Part shown: positions 50,301 through 54,940 of the stretch, one piece after another
How positions within the stretch are numbered: position 1 is the stretch's first letter
Layout of the letters: each line of letters starts with the position of its first letter
Source of the DNA: Bostrychus sinensis
Taxonomy: Eukaryota; Chordata; Actinopteri; Gobiiformes; Eleotridae
Direction: 5' to 3'
NCBI GenBank assembly: GCA_020698575.1
Contig: CM036240.1
Span: forward strand, 26,315,211 to 26,379,210
Length of the DNA: 64,000 bases
Made by a program: the position numbers and the translations under genes
The notes under the pieces: model-generated
The model's input: only the letters and a program-made list of their open reading frames with translations
The model's database searches: none
What the model was told of the DNA's origin: nothing

Positions 50301-53300
50301 AAGAAAAAGATTGCCTACCCTCCTTTCTAAATCATATTCAGGCCATGCCCCTATCTCCTCTAGACTGTAATCTCAGACTAGCCTCTAGCTTTTCTGTGCA
50401 GGGCACTATCTGTCTTATCCTTCAAAATGCTCCGAGCACATTCCATAACCTCTCTTCACTCTGTTATTATCTCTGCTTTGGCCTGGCAGCTCTCAGAAAG
50501 TTGGTTCAATTTTCACGCTAGTAGATTTTTATTTTTTAATATTGCCTCAGTCCAATTACAACTTGAGTTCGAAATAGGGGTAGTAGTATTGTCCAAATAG
50601 GGGTCAGGCTTTTTACTGAATTGGAGTAACACATTGCAGTTTATTCTCTGACTATTGCTGCATGAATATGTTCGGCTCTGCACTCCAACCATGCTCCATC
50701 ACCAACAGTGGGACAGAGTAACAAATTGTAAACAAATAGAAATACTTGAAGACTGGCATTTAGAGCCATACTCACAGATTTAAATTTAGTTTTGCATGTG
50801 CTTTTAACTTGTAAAGTCAAAGTATTATTATTGACATTTGCAAAGTAAGCCATGAAGAAATTGGCATTTAGCGCTACAAATAGTATGTTATGTTAACGTT
50901 AGCTTTTCTATTTTTTACCAAAGCTGAACACTTTTAAATACTACAACTAAATTGAATACAGTACGAGTCTGTGTGGAACCCTGTGGCTATGAGATACAGA
51001 GAGTACTTTTTTCTGAAGTTGATTGGCAATGCAGAATAGCAGAACAACAACTTTATTGTTACTCTCCCCAAGGCTGAAGGAAGCAGACTGGGGCATGGAG
51101 TGGGCACCCAGACACTCTCCAGACAGACAAGAGCTCTCTCCAGCCTACACTGTTGGTACGAGCACATTGAGGGCAGAGTAAACAACATAAGCCACAGCCC
51201 TCATGTATTACACAGCCAACGGGAAATTGAGTTTTAGGATTCCTCTGGCTTGATAAAAAGCCAAGTAAAATACTCGTCCCTTGGGCTATGTAAACAAGAG
51301 AGCAGCAGAAGCCTTCTCTGGTATTGGCTGTTATGTCTCTGCCCTGCACAGTGTAGCAGTTCTTGATTCAGATATAGATACAGCCATTTGGCCCATGGGA
51401 TTGTGCAAACCTTCCACTGATATAAAATAATGTCTATCCAGATACAACTAAATATATTTTGTATTTTTTAGGGTCTGGAAAGCCTTCACCGTATTACTAC
51501 TCTTCACCTACAAGAGAGGAGCCACGAAGAACACAGGTGAATACTCTCACTCCTTCATATGTGACTAATAAAATATTGTAGTGGATATGTACAGTGTAAG
51601 AAACCCCCTAGTTTAAATGCTTAGCTGTCTGAGCCTCTGTCCCCCAAACCTGCTCTGATTGGACAAATGGTGCCCTCTGTTGTGACTGGACAGTACTTAA
51701 CAGAGCACTGTCTGTGGCACTACTTATCCCACATTCTCCCCTTACTTAAGTGTTACATAATGACCTAGTATTCTACCTAAGTGAATCACACCAACAAACT
51801 AGACCAGTAATGTATGACTGTTAATCTTTTCATGACAAGGAAATTATGACCTTGTTGATTTGAGGCTACATATTGATATGGTAAAAAGATGCATGGTAGA
51901 TTTTTAACATTTTAATAATTGTGAATGCCATTTGTTTGCATATGTTTGAACGAGCAGTAATAAAAGTGGTTCCCCAATAGTGGGTCACAACCCATTTTTG
52001 GGTTATGGAAGATTTTATTTGGCTCGTCAAAAGAAGACTATGCCCATATATATTTTTCCCCAATTTGCAGCTCTCTAATTTGTTGGTTGTTCTTGTTCTT
52101 GTCAACCCAAATCACTCATAATGGAGCTTAGCAAAGTCAACTCTTGTCATTAGTCTAGTCCATTAAATTGCATAGTTGAATAATAATTTCATTCTGATTA
52201 AGGTGTACTACTCTGGCAAAATTTTGAGAATGAAGTTCACATTTTCTCTATACCATTGAGGAAAAAGGCCAAAAGACCCTAATTAAAACATAAAATAGGT
52301 CAAAAAGCACAGTAACTACTTGGTAAATCATATTACTTAAGGAATGAAAAGGCAGACTACTTGAGAAAGACATAGTCCTGGTTAATAGGCCTATATTTCA
52401 GATCATTCCACATTGCAGCATAAAGTTGGCGAGGACGATCAGCTCTTCCAGCTCACTTGACTAATACAAAGAGACTGACATGTATTCCACTGTGTATAAA
52501 TGGTGATTCCAGGGAATGACCCAGCTCGTCAGCTTTTGTGTGAGCACAAGTGGATGTGACTGCTGGGATTGGGACGCGCTGGACGCGTCTCAGGAAGCTG
52601 TCAGTGGCAGACACATTCATGCATGCCCGTTCAGATAACACCAAAAAGACGGGAAAGACAATGAGAACTCCAGCGTCCTTCATTTCAACACAATCACAAA
52701 GTTAATGTGAAGTGGGAAGACTTACTAAGTTTATTTCACACTATTCCATTTCATCAGTCTTTTTACCATTTAAACGTAGATGAATGTTGATGAAAAAATG
52801 TGGAAAGTACAACAAACTGTTTATGAAAACAATTACAATATACTAAACAGATACAGGAAGAGTATCAATGTGTAAACAAATTGCCTCAGGAAGTCAAGCC
52901 AAGTGTGAAAAAGCTTCAACCCATAGAAAAGAATGCTTCCTGTCACAGTGTGTGTTGTTCAGCAACACACACTAATAACAATGTTTTTAACTCAGTGGTG
53001 TTTATAAATGTTAAAGTGATGCTTTGTAAATGATCAATTAACTGGTTACTAATCCTTAACTAATACTTAGTTATTGCTTAATGCTGTGAGTTATTCAAAA
53101 GTGTTACTGGGGTAATCTAGTGATAGTCTTCATATTGTGTGTAATTTCCTGGCTTTTTATTAAAGCACACATGCTTCTGTATTAAAGATAGTTTCATTTC
53201 TCTTTTAGACCTGCTTTAGTAGAGGCTAGTCCTGCTTTAGTCCTAGTTCAGTTCTGGATTAGACCCAGTTTTACTCTGTTTTTGTACTGGTTTAGTCCTA

Positions 53301-54328
53301 GTTTAGTCTTGGTTTAGTTCTGTGCTAAGTAATGGTTAAGTAATGGTTCAGTCAAGATCTAGGCTAATTTTAGTGAATTAAAAATTACATTTGGAAAGCC
53401 AAATATTTTCTGAGGTGGTAGTTTGTGTAAAAAGTTTGAGACGTTAATACTACTAGTACTGCTGCTACATACTACTATAAGATGGTAATGTGCTATATTA
53501 TGTAAAGTTACAGAGTGGATTGTTAGGTTAGCTGGGTACATTGTGTAAAAGATGGATTGTTGTAACAGGACATAGTTGAGTTTTGGGTAACACTTCAGAA
53601 TAACTCTATGAAACATTAGTTAAGTATTAATTTATAACCCGTTAATTGATTATTTACAAAGCATTACTTCAACATTAGTAAACACCATTGAGTTATAAAC
53701 ATTATTATTAGCTTTTTATTCTTGAGTTGTAAGCTTAGGTAAGTCAATACAAAGTTATAAACATCAGTGTCTTTAAACTGTTTATTGATTAAAATATTGT
53801 TAATAAAATATTTAATAATGCTTTTATATTGCTTAATAGTGGGAGTTATTCTATAGATTTTTATTTCCATTACTTAATCTCATTAAATTAAATCCCAAGA
53901 TACATAACTGGTAAACGAGTTTGCTACTACCACAAATATTGGACAAAAGGTGGAGTCTACTTCTGATTGTTTAAATGACATTGTAAATCTCCTGTTACGC
54001 CTCAAATGTCTTACTCGCTGGTTTTGTTTCTCACAGTTGTTAACCCTAAAAGCACTAATTCAGCACTTTTTTTTGTCTTTTCCAGCCTATGTATTACTCA
54101 GACGAGCCGGGCAGAAGAAACTACGACACCTACAGAATGTACATGCAGCATCCGCACGGCTACGACGACCTCTACATGGACGAGGTCATCACTTACCCGC
54201 CCGCGGTCGACTACAGCTCGCAAACCCAGCACGGACATAAAACCAACTACGTGGACTTTTACGCAAGCACACGCCGGCCTTCGTACCGGGCAGAGCAGTA
54301 TCCGGGCTCTCCTGACTCCTGGGTATAA
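5276..54328 (+). CDS. pkp4: plakophilin-4 (p0071), 3' nineteen coding exons; N-terminus outside window
   Basis: Spliced gene spanning the exons listed separately below. Joined, they give 1102 residues plus a split first codon, in one frame from 5277 to the TAA at 54326-54328; human PKP4 is about 1190 residues, so roughly 90 N-terminal residues (with the coiled coil) are missing upstream. Layout by residue in this product: 1-432 low-complexity Ser/Arg/Pro/Tyr-rich region; about 433-914 armadillo repeats with a lysine-rich insert near 700-710; about 915-1102 tail ending PDSWV, a class-type PDZ ligand. Known for the family: p0071 binds the juxtamembrane part of classical cadherins, links to desmosomal proteins, binds Erbin-type PDZ domains by its tail, and acts in Rho control at cytokinesis. 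Assignment to PKP4 rather than CTNND2 or ARVCF rests on RPSYRAEQYPGSPDSWV and on the WDGVGPIPG segment, as I remember the family. Domain function here is inference from homology. Confidence 0.95.
8461..8712. repeat. imperfect AGT/AGC trinucleotide microsatellite
   Basis: About 250 bp of interspersed agt, agc and agca units (agtagtagtagctgtgg and the like), degenerate but clearly trinucleotide-periodic. Antisense open frames rich in Thr, Ala and Leu here are products of the repeat. Confidence 0.85.
8735..8912 (+). repeat. retroposon 3' tail (fish LINE/SINE-like)
   Basis: Contains gggcgctgcaccgcagctgc, gggtcaaatgcagagaacaa and gggatcaataaaatatacc, then short repeats of (c)cttac/ctttac. Sequences of this kind recur as the 3' ends of non-LTR elements or their SINE partners in fish, as I remember them; the exact family is not assigned. 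It abuts the trinucleotide microsatellite. Confidence 0.6.
9515..9862. repeat. tRNA-derived SINE-like segment
   Basis: Read on the minus strand, 9515-9588 resembles a tRNA-like SINE head: a box-A-like ggtcgatcaatggatagagc, then a box-B-like gtttgggtccagg. Further on (9846-9862, plus strand) is the dispersed tail tataatgtgcagcccta. The two parts point opposite ways, so they may be separate insertions. Confidence 0.45.
10125..10256 (+). CDS. pkp4: pkp4 exon (window exon 2)
   Basis: Follows acceptor cgtctccccag. With the carried-over g it reads D-ASTSGDAKS then SYRIRTESEQVSLYSPEQSSLHESEG, matching the YLIRTEPEQGTLYSPEQ and SLHESEG segments of mammalian PKP4. I end it at 10256 because this restores HESEGSAGNSRSS across the junction. 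That donor (gg|gtctgt) is weak; a better-looking donor (aaa|gtgagg) six bases upstream at 10250/10251 is also in frame and would drop two residues. See the finding on competing donors. Confidence 0.88.
10257..11648. other. pkp4 intron
   Basis: 1.4 kb. Holds a Tc1/mariner-type MITE (10581-11029). About 11220-11540 is a non-repetitive AT-rich stretch with many TAAT/ATTA cores, a candidate conserved non-coding element close to the next exon. Confidence 0.75.
10581..11029. mobile_element. Tc1/mariner-type MITE
   Basis: Left end taggtccaaaaatatttgga at 10581 is matched in inverted orientation by ccaaatatttatggaccta ending at 11029, giving imperfect terminal inverted repeats. TA lies at both edges. 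The 449-bp interior has no open frame. The ends resemble a widespread Tc1-like fish family with ggtccataaatatttgga termini. A likely related fragment (aaaaatatttggacagtga) occurs at about 9623-9642. Confidence 0.75.
11649..11839 (+). CDS. pkp4: pkp4 exon (window exon 3)
   Basis: Starts after ctctctcttag and ends before gtactgcc. Reads (G)SAGNSRSSTQMNSYSDSG, then YQDASSGYHSSQNLGKAELRM and a segment ending NARAEGQASAQ. The SSTQMNSYSDSGYQ block is nearly identical to mammalian PKP4, and the exon ends in phase 0. A second in-frame AG (gcag at 11657) could remove three residues, but the first acceptor matches the homologous GSLGNSR better. Confidence 0.95.
11840..13230. other. pkp4 intron
   Basis: 1.4 kb ending in ttttttgacag. 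It begins almost at once with a decayed Tc1-like fragment (11864 to about 12120), followed by AT-rich DNA and a purine-rich stretch near 12780-12880. No exon seen. Confidence 0.75.
11864..12120 (+). mobile_element. decayed Tc1-like transposon fragment
   Basis: Begins ctggccacattattagatac, close to the ctggccactttattaggtac end of a common fish Tc1-like element. It continues with stretches recalling transposase-coding DNA of that element (actcctgttggctaaggaca, then gtcatggattcatcccgcc). Internally deleted and frame-broken. The open frames across 11892-12156 derive from it. Confidence 0.6.
13231..13792 (+). CDS. pkp4: pkp4 exon (window exon 4, largest coding exon)
   Basis: 562 nt between tttttgacag and gtactgcg, phase 0 in, phase 1 out. 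It encodes 187 residues rich in Ser, Pro, Thr and Arg. It starts VPPVTTAVPGRAMRRVSSVP, includes RMGSPLTMAD and MTAVPQHYSS, and ends YDIYERMTRPDSLT. The RAMRRVSSVPSR, GSPLT, GMTAVPQH and QSYDIYERM blocks match mammalian PKP4. The RRVSS and repeated SP motifs look like basophilic and proline-directed kinase sites (inference). It belongs to the disordered region before the armadillo domain. An overlapping frame (13224-13538) is a shadow. Confidence 0.97.
16296..16340 (+). repeat. Tc1-like element terminal fragment
   Basis: ctggccactttattaggta, the same terminal sequence as the element at 11864, followed within 30 bases by unrelated AT-rich DNA. Probably a truncated end. Confidence 0.45.
16638..16720 (+). 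repeat. tRNA-derived SINE head
   Basis: gtggcttagtggatcgatca followed by tttacctctgaagtagaaga and a box-B-like agtttgagtctaggt gives the order and spacing of a tRNA-like polymerase III promoter. No acceptor stem closes, so it is a SINE rather than a tRNA gene. The dispersed tail ataatgtgcagcccc lies at 17014-17028. Confidence 0.5.
18604..19183 (-). repeat. TTAA-ended interspersed repeat, copy A
   Basis: Begins ttaaaggggctatgttatgg and ends gtcctttaa, imperfect inverted ends. It is inverted relative to the copy at 38881: the interior ttcatatttttaaaactatcttggtcacc is the reverse complement of the 39181-39215 region, allowing for substitutions. No coding capacity. Confidence 0.65.
20293..20520 (+). 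mobile_element. Tc1-like transposase-derived fragment
   Basis: Carries cagtgcatttagacatccag, a degraded ctgctgaagttcaaattgagca, and gacatggttgttggtgccaca followed by tctgatctactgagattgtc. These recall in order the N-terminal transposase region of the Tc1-like family whose ends occur at 11864 and 16296. It is frame-broken; no functional protein. Confidence 0.6.
21297..21647 (+). repeat. TTAA-ended interspersed repeat, copy B
   Basis: From tttaaaccttaggagttata to atatagctcctttaaa. Shares with copy C the left-end motif ttatattatgcaaat and the right-end gtgaccaagattggtttaaa followed by gaataaaag. About 350 bp. Confidence 0.65.
22118..22288 (+). CDS. pkp4: pkp4 exon (window exon 5)
   Basis: 171 nt after tcatctatag and before gttagtc, phase 1 in and out, so symmetric. 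With the carried-over g it reads GMRSSYASQHSQLGQDLRSA, then ISPDRHIAPIYEDRTYQGP and a piece ending TLYRSTS. Strong match to GLRSSYASQHSQLGQDLRSAVSPDLHITPIYEGRTY of PKP4. Part of the disordered region; several tyrosines. Confidence 0.96.
24189..24653. mobile_element. hAT-type MITE with perfect 8-bp target duplication
   Basis: 465 bp. Ends are tagggctgcaacaattaatc and, inverted, gattaatcg...gttgcagcccta. Identical 8-bp flanks attgagtc at 24181-24188 and 24654-24661. An 8-bp duplication and a tagggctgcaac terminus are typical of hAT elements. The subterminal parts carry repeated attaatcgatta palindromes. No transposase, so it is non-autonomous. Confidence 0.92.
26322..27068. mobile_element. TA-flanked class II element, internally deleted (pogo-like?)
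   Basis: Left end taccgtatttttacggacta, then taagtcgc; right end, read inverted, taccatattttccggactat, then aagtcgc. TA at both edges suits a Tc1/mariner-superfamily duplication. The 747-bp interior keeps a short antisense coding remnant (26686-26844). Assignment to pogo/Tigger is an inference from TA duplication plus the acidic transposase-like C-terminus. Confidence 0.75.
26686..26844 (-). pseudogene. transposase C-terminal remnant
   Basis: Minus-strand open frame of 52 codons to a TAG at 26686-26688. It contains GNGADAESDDSHTEEE, then LRLPPELAELFRTVTEDEEF and a terminal KEFSD. The acidic, hydrophobic-patterned end resembles the C-terminus of DDE transposases of the pogo/Jerky type, as I remember them. 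It lies inside the inverted repeats of the element. A stop codon (TAA at 26845-26847, minus frame) cuts it upstream. There is no catalytic domain, so it is a fossil left after internal deletion. Confidence 0.5.
28061..28268 (+). CDS. pkp4: pkp4 exon (window exon 6)
   Basis: 208 nt from ctgaactttag to gtagaaat. Reads (G)VGSLQRTSSQRSAMTYQRS, then NYTLNTTPTYADPYRTAQYR and a segment ending EATRSPSIDSIQKDP(R). Matches NLQRTSSQRSTLTYQRNNYALNTTATYAEPYR and TRSPSIDSIQKDPR of PKP4. Ends two bases into the Arg codon. This closes the N-terminal region just before the first armadillo repeat. Confidence 0.97.
28269..30001. other. pkp4 intron
   Basis: 1.7 kb, AT-rich, ending ctgtgtttttcag at 30001. A GC-richer patch at about 28870-29040 includes a pseudo-exon-like 45-nt interval that I rejected. 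No identified mobile element. Confidence 0.75.
30002..30134 (+). CDS. pkp4: pkp4 exon (window exon 7, first armadillo repeat)
   Basis: 133 nt. Completes Arg, then EFAWRDPELTEVIHMLQHH, FPSVQANAAAYLQHLCYGD and NRVKTE. Nearly identical to mammalian PKP4 at the start of the armadillo domain; the VQANAAAYLQHL helix pattern is typical of armadillo repeat 1 in p120-family proteins, where the cadherin juxtamembrane segment is bound. Donor gtgagg, phase 0 out. Confidence 0.98.
30135..32339. other. pkp4 intron
   Basis: 2.2 kb ending ttcatcttccag. Mostly AT-rich DNA, with a GC-richer patch at 30640-30870. An A-run lies near 31160. No repeat family or exon identified. Confidence 0.7.
32340..32553 (+). 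CDS. pkp4: pkp4 exon (window exon 8, armadillo repeats)
   Basis: 214 nt, phase 0 in, phase 1 out. Reads VCRLGGIKHLVDLLDHKVLE, VQRNACGALRNLVYGKTMDE, then AGGIPALLRLLRKTVDAEVR and ELVTG. Two consecutive armadillo repeats with the classical GGI-LV-LL and N-ACGALRNL signatures. Strong match to PKP4. Donor gtaatg. Confidence 0.98.
34288..34425 (+). repeat. short tRNA-derived SINE
   Basis: Head ggggcttgactcatttgaaa, then gagcatttacccctaaacta and a box-B-like cagttcatgtccag; tail taatattgtacagccctac. About 138 bp with head and tail in the same orientation, which makes this the clearest copy of the element in the window. Confidence 0.55.
35062..35400 (-). repeat. tRNA-like SINE repeat, about 340 bp
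   Basis: On the minus strand starts ggcagtggctcagtagatgg with a box-A-like order, then a stretch of the kind caaccagtatttgattatt. On the plus strand 35062-35112 carries tagcactttttctggacact, then caaagtcactttacattgc, and 35281-35310 carries gtttaaggacacaac. I recall this order (a 'sequence agcgctttacac ... aaggacaca ... gagccac' element) as common in fish genomes; the family name is not assigned. Confidence 0.5.
37178..37265 (-). repeat. tRNA-derived SINE head
   Basis: The plus strand reads gtagtacccagatctggact, then attagttaaggggtaaagcc and tttattgagctac. Its reverse complement resembles the SINE heads at 9515 and 34288. Confidence 0.45.
37950..38402. repeat. polypyrimidine (CCTT/CATCC-rich) tract
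   Basis: About 450 bp almost free of long purine runs on the plus strand, built of degenerate ttccttcc, catcc and ccttt units. It produces long false open frames in several registers on both strands. Confidence 0.9.
38881..39237 (+). repeat. TTAA-ended interspersed repeat, copy C
   Basis: 357 bp from ttaaaggggctatattatgc to aaaatatgtcctttaa. The ends are imperfect inverted repeats starting ttaaagg. The middle contains ctccaggaagcactgacc, as do other copies. TTAA at both ends might be a piggyBac-type duplication or part of the inverted repeat; the sequence alone does not decide. Confidence 0.7.
41176..41359 (+). CDS. pkp4: pkp4 exon (window exon 9, armadillo repeats)
   Basis: 184 nt. Completes Gly, then VLWNLSSCDAVKMTIIRDAL, TTLTNTVIIPHSGW, a segment with FDDDHKLKFHSSLVLRNTTG and CLR. 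Matches GVLWNLSSCDAVKMTIIRDALSTLTNTVIVPHSGW of PKP4. Ends two bases into an Arg codon, donor gtaagt. Confidence 0.98.
41360..42527. other. pkp4 intron
   Basis: 1.2 kb of AT-rich DNA without a recognised repeat. The last 36 bases (42492-42527) may be exonic if an upstream in-frame acceptor is used. Confidence 0.75.
42528..42645 (+). CDS. pkp4: pkp4 exon (window exon 10, armadillo repeat)
   Basis: 118 nt. Completes Arg, then NLSSAGEEARKQMRTCEGLV, DSLLYVIKACVNTSDFDSK; nearly identical to NLTSAGEEARKQMRSCEGLVDSLLYVIHTCVNTSDYDSK of PKP4. The start is set by homology: the acceptor there (ttgttttgaaag) is mediocre. A stronger one, cgtttgtag at 42491, is also in frame and would add 12 residues. Donor gtacac, phase 0 out. 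Confidence 0.93.
42646..44990. other. pkp4 intron
   Basis: 2.3 kb ending ttctgtcaacag. The interval 43074-43265 is a partial copy of the TTAA-ended repeat family. The open frame at 43382-43612 has no recognised product. Confidence 0.7.
43074..43265 (+). repeat. TTAA-ended interspersed repeat, partial copy D
   Basis: cttaaagctcccctattatgc, then acttttctgagctttt and acatacctggagtagtattt, then ctccaggaagcgctcc, collinear with copy C. The right end is not recognisable. Confidence 0.6.
44991..45182 (+). CDS. pkp4: pkp4 exon (window exon 11, armadillo repeat and Lys-rich insert)
   Basis: 192 nt, phase 0 both ends. Reads IVENCICTLRNLSYRLELEM, a linker with GGNEVDGLLGCESPSKEEDS, then SCWGRKKKKKKRSPQEDS. 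The NC-CTLRNLSYRLE armadillo helix, the ESPSK motif and the basic tract all match PKP4. In p120-family proteins this long loop carries a basic cluster linked to nuclear localisation (family knowledge). A long antisense frame (44644-45171) overlaps it and is a shadow. Donor ca|gtaagt. Confidence 0.97.
45183..46321. other. pkp4 intron
   Basis: 1.1 kb ending cgtgtctag. Contains telomere-like tandem units (taaccctaaccctaccct) near 45277-45313 and a possible hAT-type MITE at 45675-45931. No exon. Confidence 0.75.
45675..45931. mobile_element. possible hAT-type MITE
   Basis: 257 bp starting tagggatgtctgg and ending gagacatcccta, a 10-bp inverted terminus. The flanks tttgtcga and cttgtcag agree only in part (6 of 8), so the 8-bp duplication is decayed or chance. 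AT-rich interior, non-coding. Confidence 0.5.
46322..46495 (+). CDS. pkp4: pkp4 exon (window exon 12, armadillo repeat)
   Basis: 174 nt, phase 0. Reads WDGVGPIPGFSKSPKGAEML, WHPAVVKPYLTLLAESSNPA, TLEGAAGSLQNLSAGNWK. GPIPG-SKSPKG-EMLWHP and AESSNPATLEG are the PKP4 forms; CTNND2 has GPLPDCAEPPKG and SECSNPDTLEG, so this exon separates the paralogues. The following intron is only 109 bp. Confidence 0.98.
46605..46755 (+). CDS. pkp4: pkp4 exon (window exon 13, armadillo repeat)
   Basis: 151 nt, phase 0 in, phase 1 out. Reads FAAYIRAAVRKEKGLPILVE, LLRMDNDRVVCSVATALRNM and ALDVRNKELIG. Nearly invariant across vertebrate p120-family members; FAAYIRAAVRKEKG and LLRMDNDRVV are the PKP4 form (WSVYIRAAVRKEKG in CTNND2). 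Confidence 0.98.
46756..47831. other. pkp4 intron
   Basis: 1.1 kb, ending in a (TTG)n/CT tract and ttcttctcag. A hAT-end-like fragment (cttttgggtcccgacccact) lies at 47512-47531. No exon. Confidence 0.7.
47832..48024 (+). CDS. pkp4: pkp4 exon (window exon 14, armadillo repeat)
   Basis: 193 nt. Reads (G)KYAMRDLVNRLPGGNTTLLS, DETVAAICCTLHEVTSKNME, NAKALADTGGIEKLVNITKG and RGD(R). Matches KYAMRDLVNRLPGGN-SVLSDETMAAICCALHEVTSKNMENAKALADSGGIEKLVNITKGRGDR. Phase 2 out, donor gtgggg. Confidence 0.98.
48025..48579. other. pkp4 intron
   Basis: 555 bp of AT-rich sequence ending aatgtttttag. No clear repeat or exon. Confidence 0.75.
48580..48664 (+). CDS. pkp4: pkp4 exon (window exon 15, last armadillo repeat)
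   Basis: 85 nt. Completes Arg, then YSVKVVKAAAQVLNTLWQYR and DLRTIYKK. Matches LKVVKAAAQVLNTLWQYRDLRSIYKK of PKP4. Too small for a stand-alone open frame; set by phase, acceptor aatgtttttag and donor gtaagt. Confidence 0.97.
48665..49476. other. pkp4 intron
   Basis: 812 bp. Striking C-rich, G-poor stretch at about 48905-49030 followed by an A-rich low-complexity stretch to 49160. An antisense open frame (49177-49605) crosses the next exon and is not supported. Confidence 0.75.
49477..49594 (+). CDS. pkp4: pkp4 exon (window exon 16, start of C-terminal tail)
   Basis: 118 nt. Reads DGWTQNHFLTPVSTLERDRF, KSQPALPTSTIQMSPVNHP then a split Gly/Ala codon. Matches DGWNQNHFITPVSTLERDRFKSHPSLSTTNQQMSP of PKP4. 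Begins after cctctag; donor gtaagc. The intron after it is 113 bp. Confidence 0.96.
49708..49848 (+). CDS. pkp4: pkp4 exon (window exon 17), symmetric cassette
   Basis: 141 nt (47 codons), phase 1 in and out. Reads (A)ASATSSPAMLGIKERRDTVR, DYQRAQSTMQFYSYQGDNSV and HKNQYTG. Corresponds to the SSSPALLGIRDPRSEYDRTQPPMQYYNSQGDATHKGLYPG region of PKP4. Skipping it would join P-G-SGKPSP in frame, and I recall a shorter mammalian PKP4 isoform lacking about 43 residues here, so it is probably alternatively spliced. Confidence 0.93.
49849..51471. other. pkp4 intron
   Basis: 1.6 kb, unique-looking AT-rich sequence ending tattttttag. Nothing definite found in it. Confidence 0.7.
51472..51536 (+). CDS. 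pkp4: pkp4 exon (window exon 18)
   Basis: 65 nt. Completes Gly, then SGKPSPYYYSSPTREEPRRT and Q. Aligns with SSKPSPIYISSYSSPAREQNRRLQ of PKP4. Found by phase and homology; too short for a free-standing open frame. Donor gtgaat, phase 0 out. Confidence 0.92.
52985..53720. repeat. inverted-repeat element around a minisatellite
   Basis: Left arm near 52998-53113 includes ggtgtttataaatgttaaag, then tgatgctttgtaaatgatca; the right arm at 53588-53695 carries the inverted counterpart, gattatttacaaagcattac and ttcaacattagtaaacacc. The outer part of each arm also pairs (caaaagtgttac against gtaacacttcag). Between them, at 53205-53370, lie degenerate ctggtttagtcc/ctagtttagtc units. Looks like a foldback or MITE-type element. 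Confidence 0.7.
53205..53370. repeat. degenerate TTAGTC-type minisatellite
   Basis: Units of about 12 bases such as ctggtttagtcc and ctagtttagtct repeat imperfectly more than ten times. A related array in the opposite orientation occurs at about 775-1125. Confidence 0.8.
54086..54328 (+). CDS. pkp4: pkp4 terminal coding exon (window exon 19)
   Basis: Starts after cttttccag and ends with TAA at 54326-54328. Reads PMYYSDEPGRRNYDTYRMYM, QHPHGYDDLYMDEVITYPPA, VDYSSQTQHGHKTNYVDFYA and STRRPSYRAEQYPGSPDSWV. The last four residues are the PDZ ligand shared by PKP4, CTNND2 and ARVCF; RPSYRAEQYPGSPDSWV is the PKP4 version (CTNND2 ends SHYPASPDSWV). Tyrosine-rich tail. Other frames over 53950-54431 are shadows. 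Confidence 0.98.
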   Translation, partial: PMYYSDEPGRRNYDTYRMYMQHPHGYDDLYMDEVITYPPAVDYSSQTQHGHKTNYVDFYASTRRPSYRAEQYPGSPDSWV

Positions 54329-54940
54329 GGCATTCCATACAAATCAGAATTCTGAAAAAAAAAAAAAATTTGGGAGCACAAAAGAACTTACAGACATTTT
54401 CATGAACTTGGCTTTAAAAGTTTTACATTGAACGTGTGTTGTGTGTACAAAGTGGAGGAGTTCAACAAGACGGAAGAACGGGATGTGTGCCAAAGAAGGA
54501 AGTCACAGAATGTTTTTTTAAATTATTTTTTTAGTAGAGAAAGGATTTAGACAGAGAATTTCTCGAGGGACGTCCTAGTTTTGTCTAGAATAGATAGATG
54601 TTAGTTTTTTTTTCTTTTAGCGTGGTTGAAGTCATGTTAGCCGAGGGTCCGCTGGAAGAGACGGGATGGAGAAACGTGTACGTGCCAAAGCCAAAATGGA
54701 TCATGAACTCATAACTGTAAAAAAAAAAAAAAAAAAAAAAGAAGAAAGTGTAGACTTCTAATGTTAGATTGTACAGAGAGATCAAATTGTATCTGTACTT
54801 AATGTCCAAACTGTGTGATGCCATGGAGTCTTGTACATTTCTTTCATTTTATTGTAAATAGAGAAAAAGAAATCATGTGAACTGGTTTACACTCATCAAC
54901 ACTGGTTCAACAATAAACTCGTGCCATGTTAAAAATCTCT
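54329..54940 (+). other. pkp4: pkp4 3' UTR (approximate end)
   Basis: Non-coding sequence after the stop, with A-runs at 54355-54367 and 54719-54740. The end is placed about 20-25 bases past the AATAAA at 54912. A further AATAAA at 55009-55014 could give a slightly longer transcript. Confidence 0.65.
54912..54917 (+). terminator. pkp4 polyadenylation signal AATAAA
   Basis: First perfect AATAAA after the stop codon (in caacaataaactcg), about 590 bases downstream; a second perfect copy is at 55009-55014. Confidence 0.7.

Larger units (their letters stand above)
51537..54085. other. pkp4 last intron
   Basis: 2.5 kb. Contains a hAT-end-like fragment near 51963-52010 (aagtggttccccaatagtgg), and at 52985-53720 a long inverted repeat around a TTAGTC-type minisatellite. 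Ends gtcttttccag. Confidence 0.75.

Noticed and set aside
5276..54328. Assignment to CTNND2 (delta-catenin) or ARVCF
   Set aside because: The DSWV end is shared, but RPSYRAEQYPGSPDSWV, GPIPGFSKSPKG and FAAYIRAAVRKEKG are PKP4 forms as I remember the paralogues, and dapl1 next door fits the PKP4 locus.
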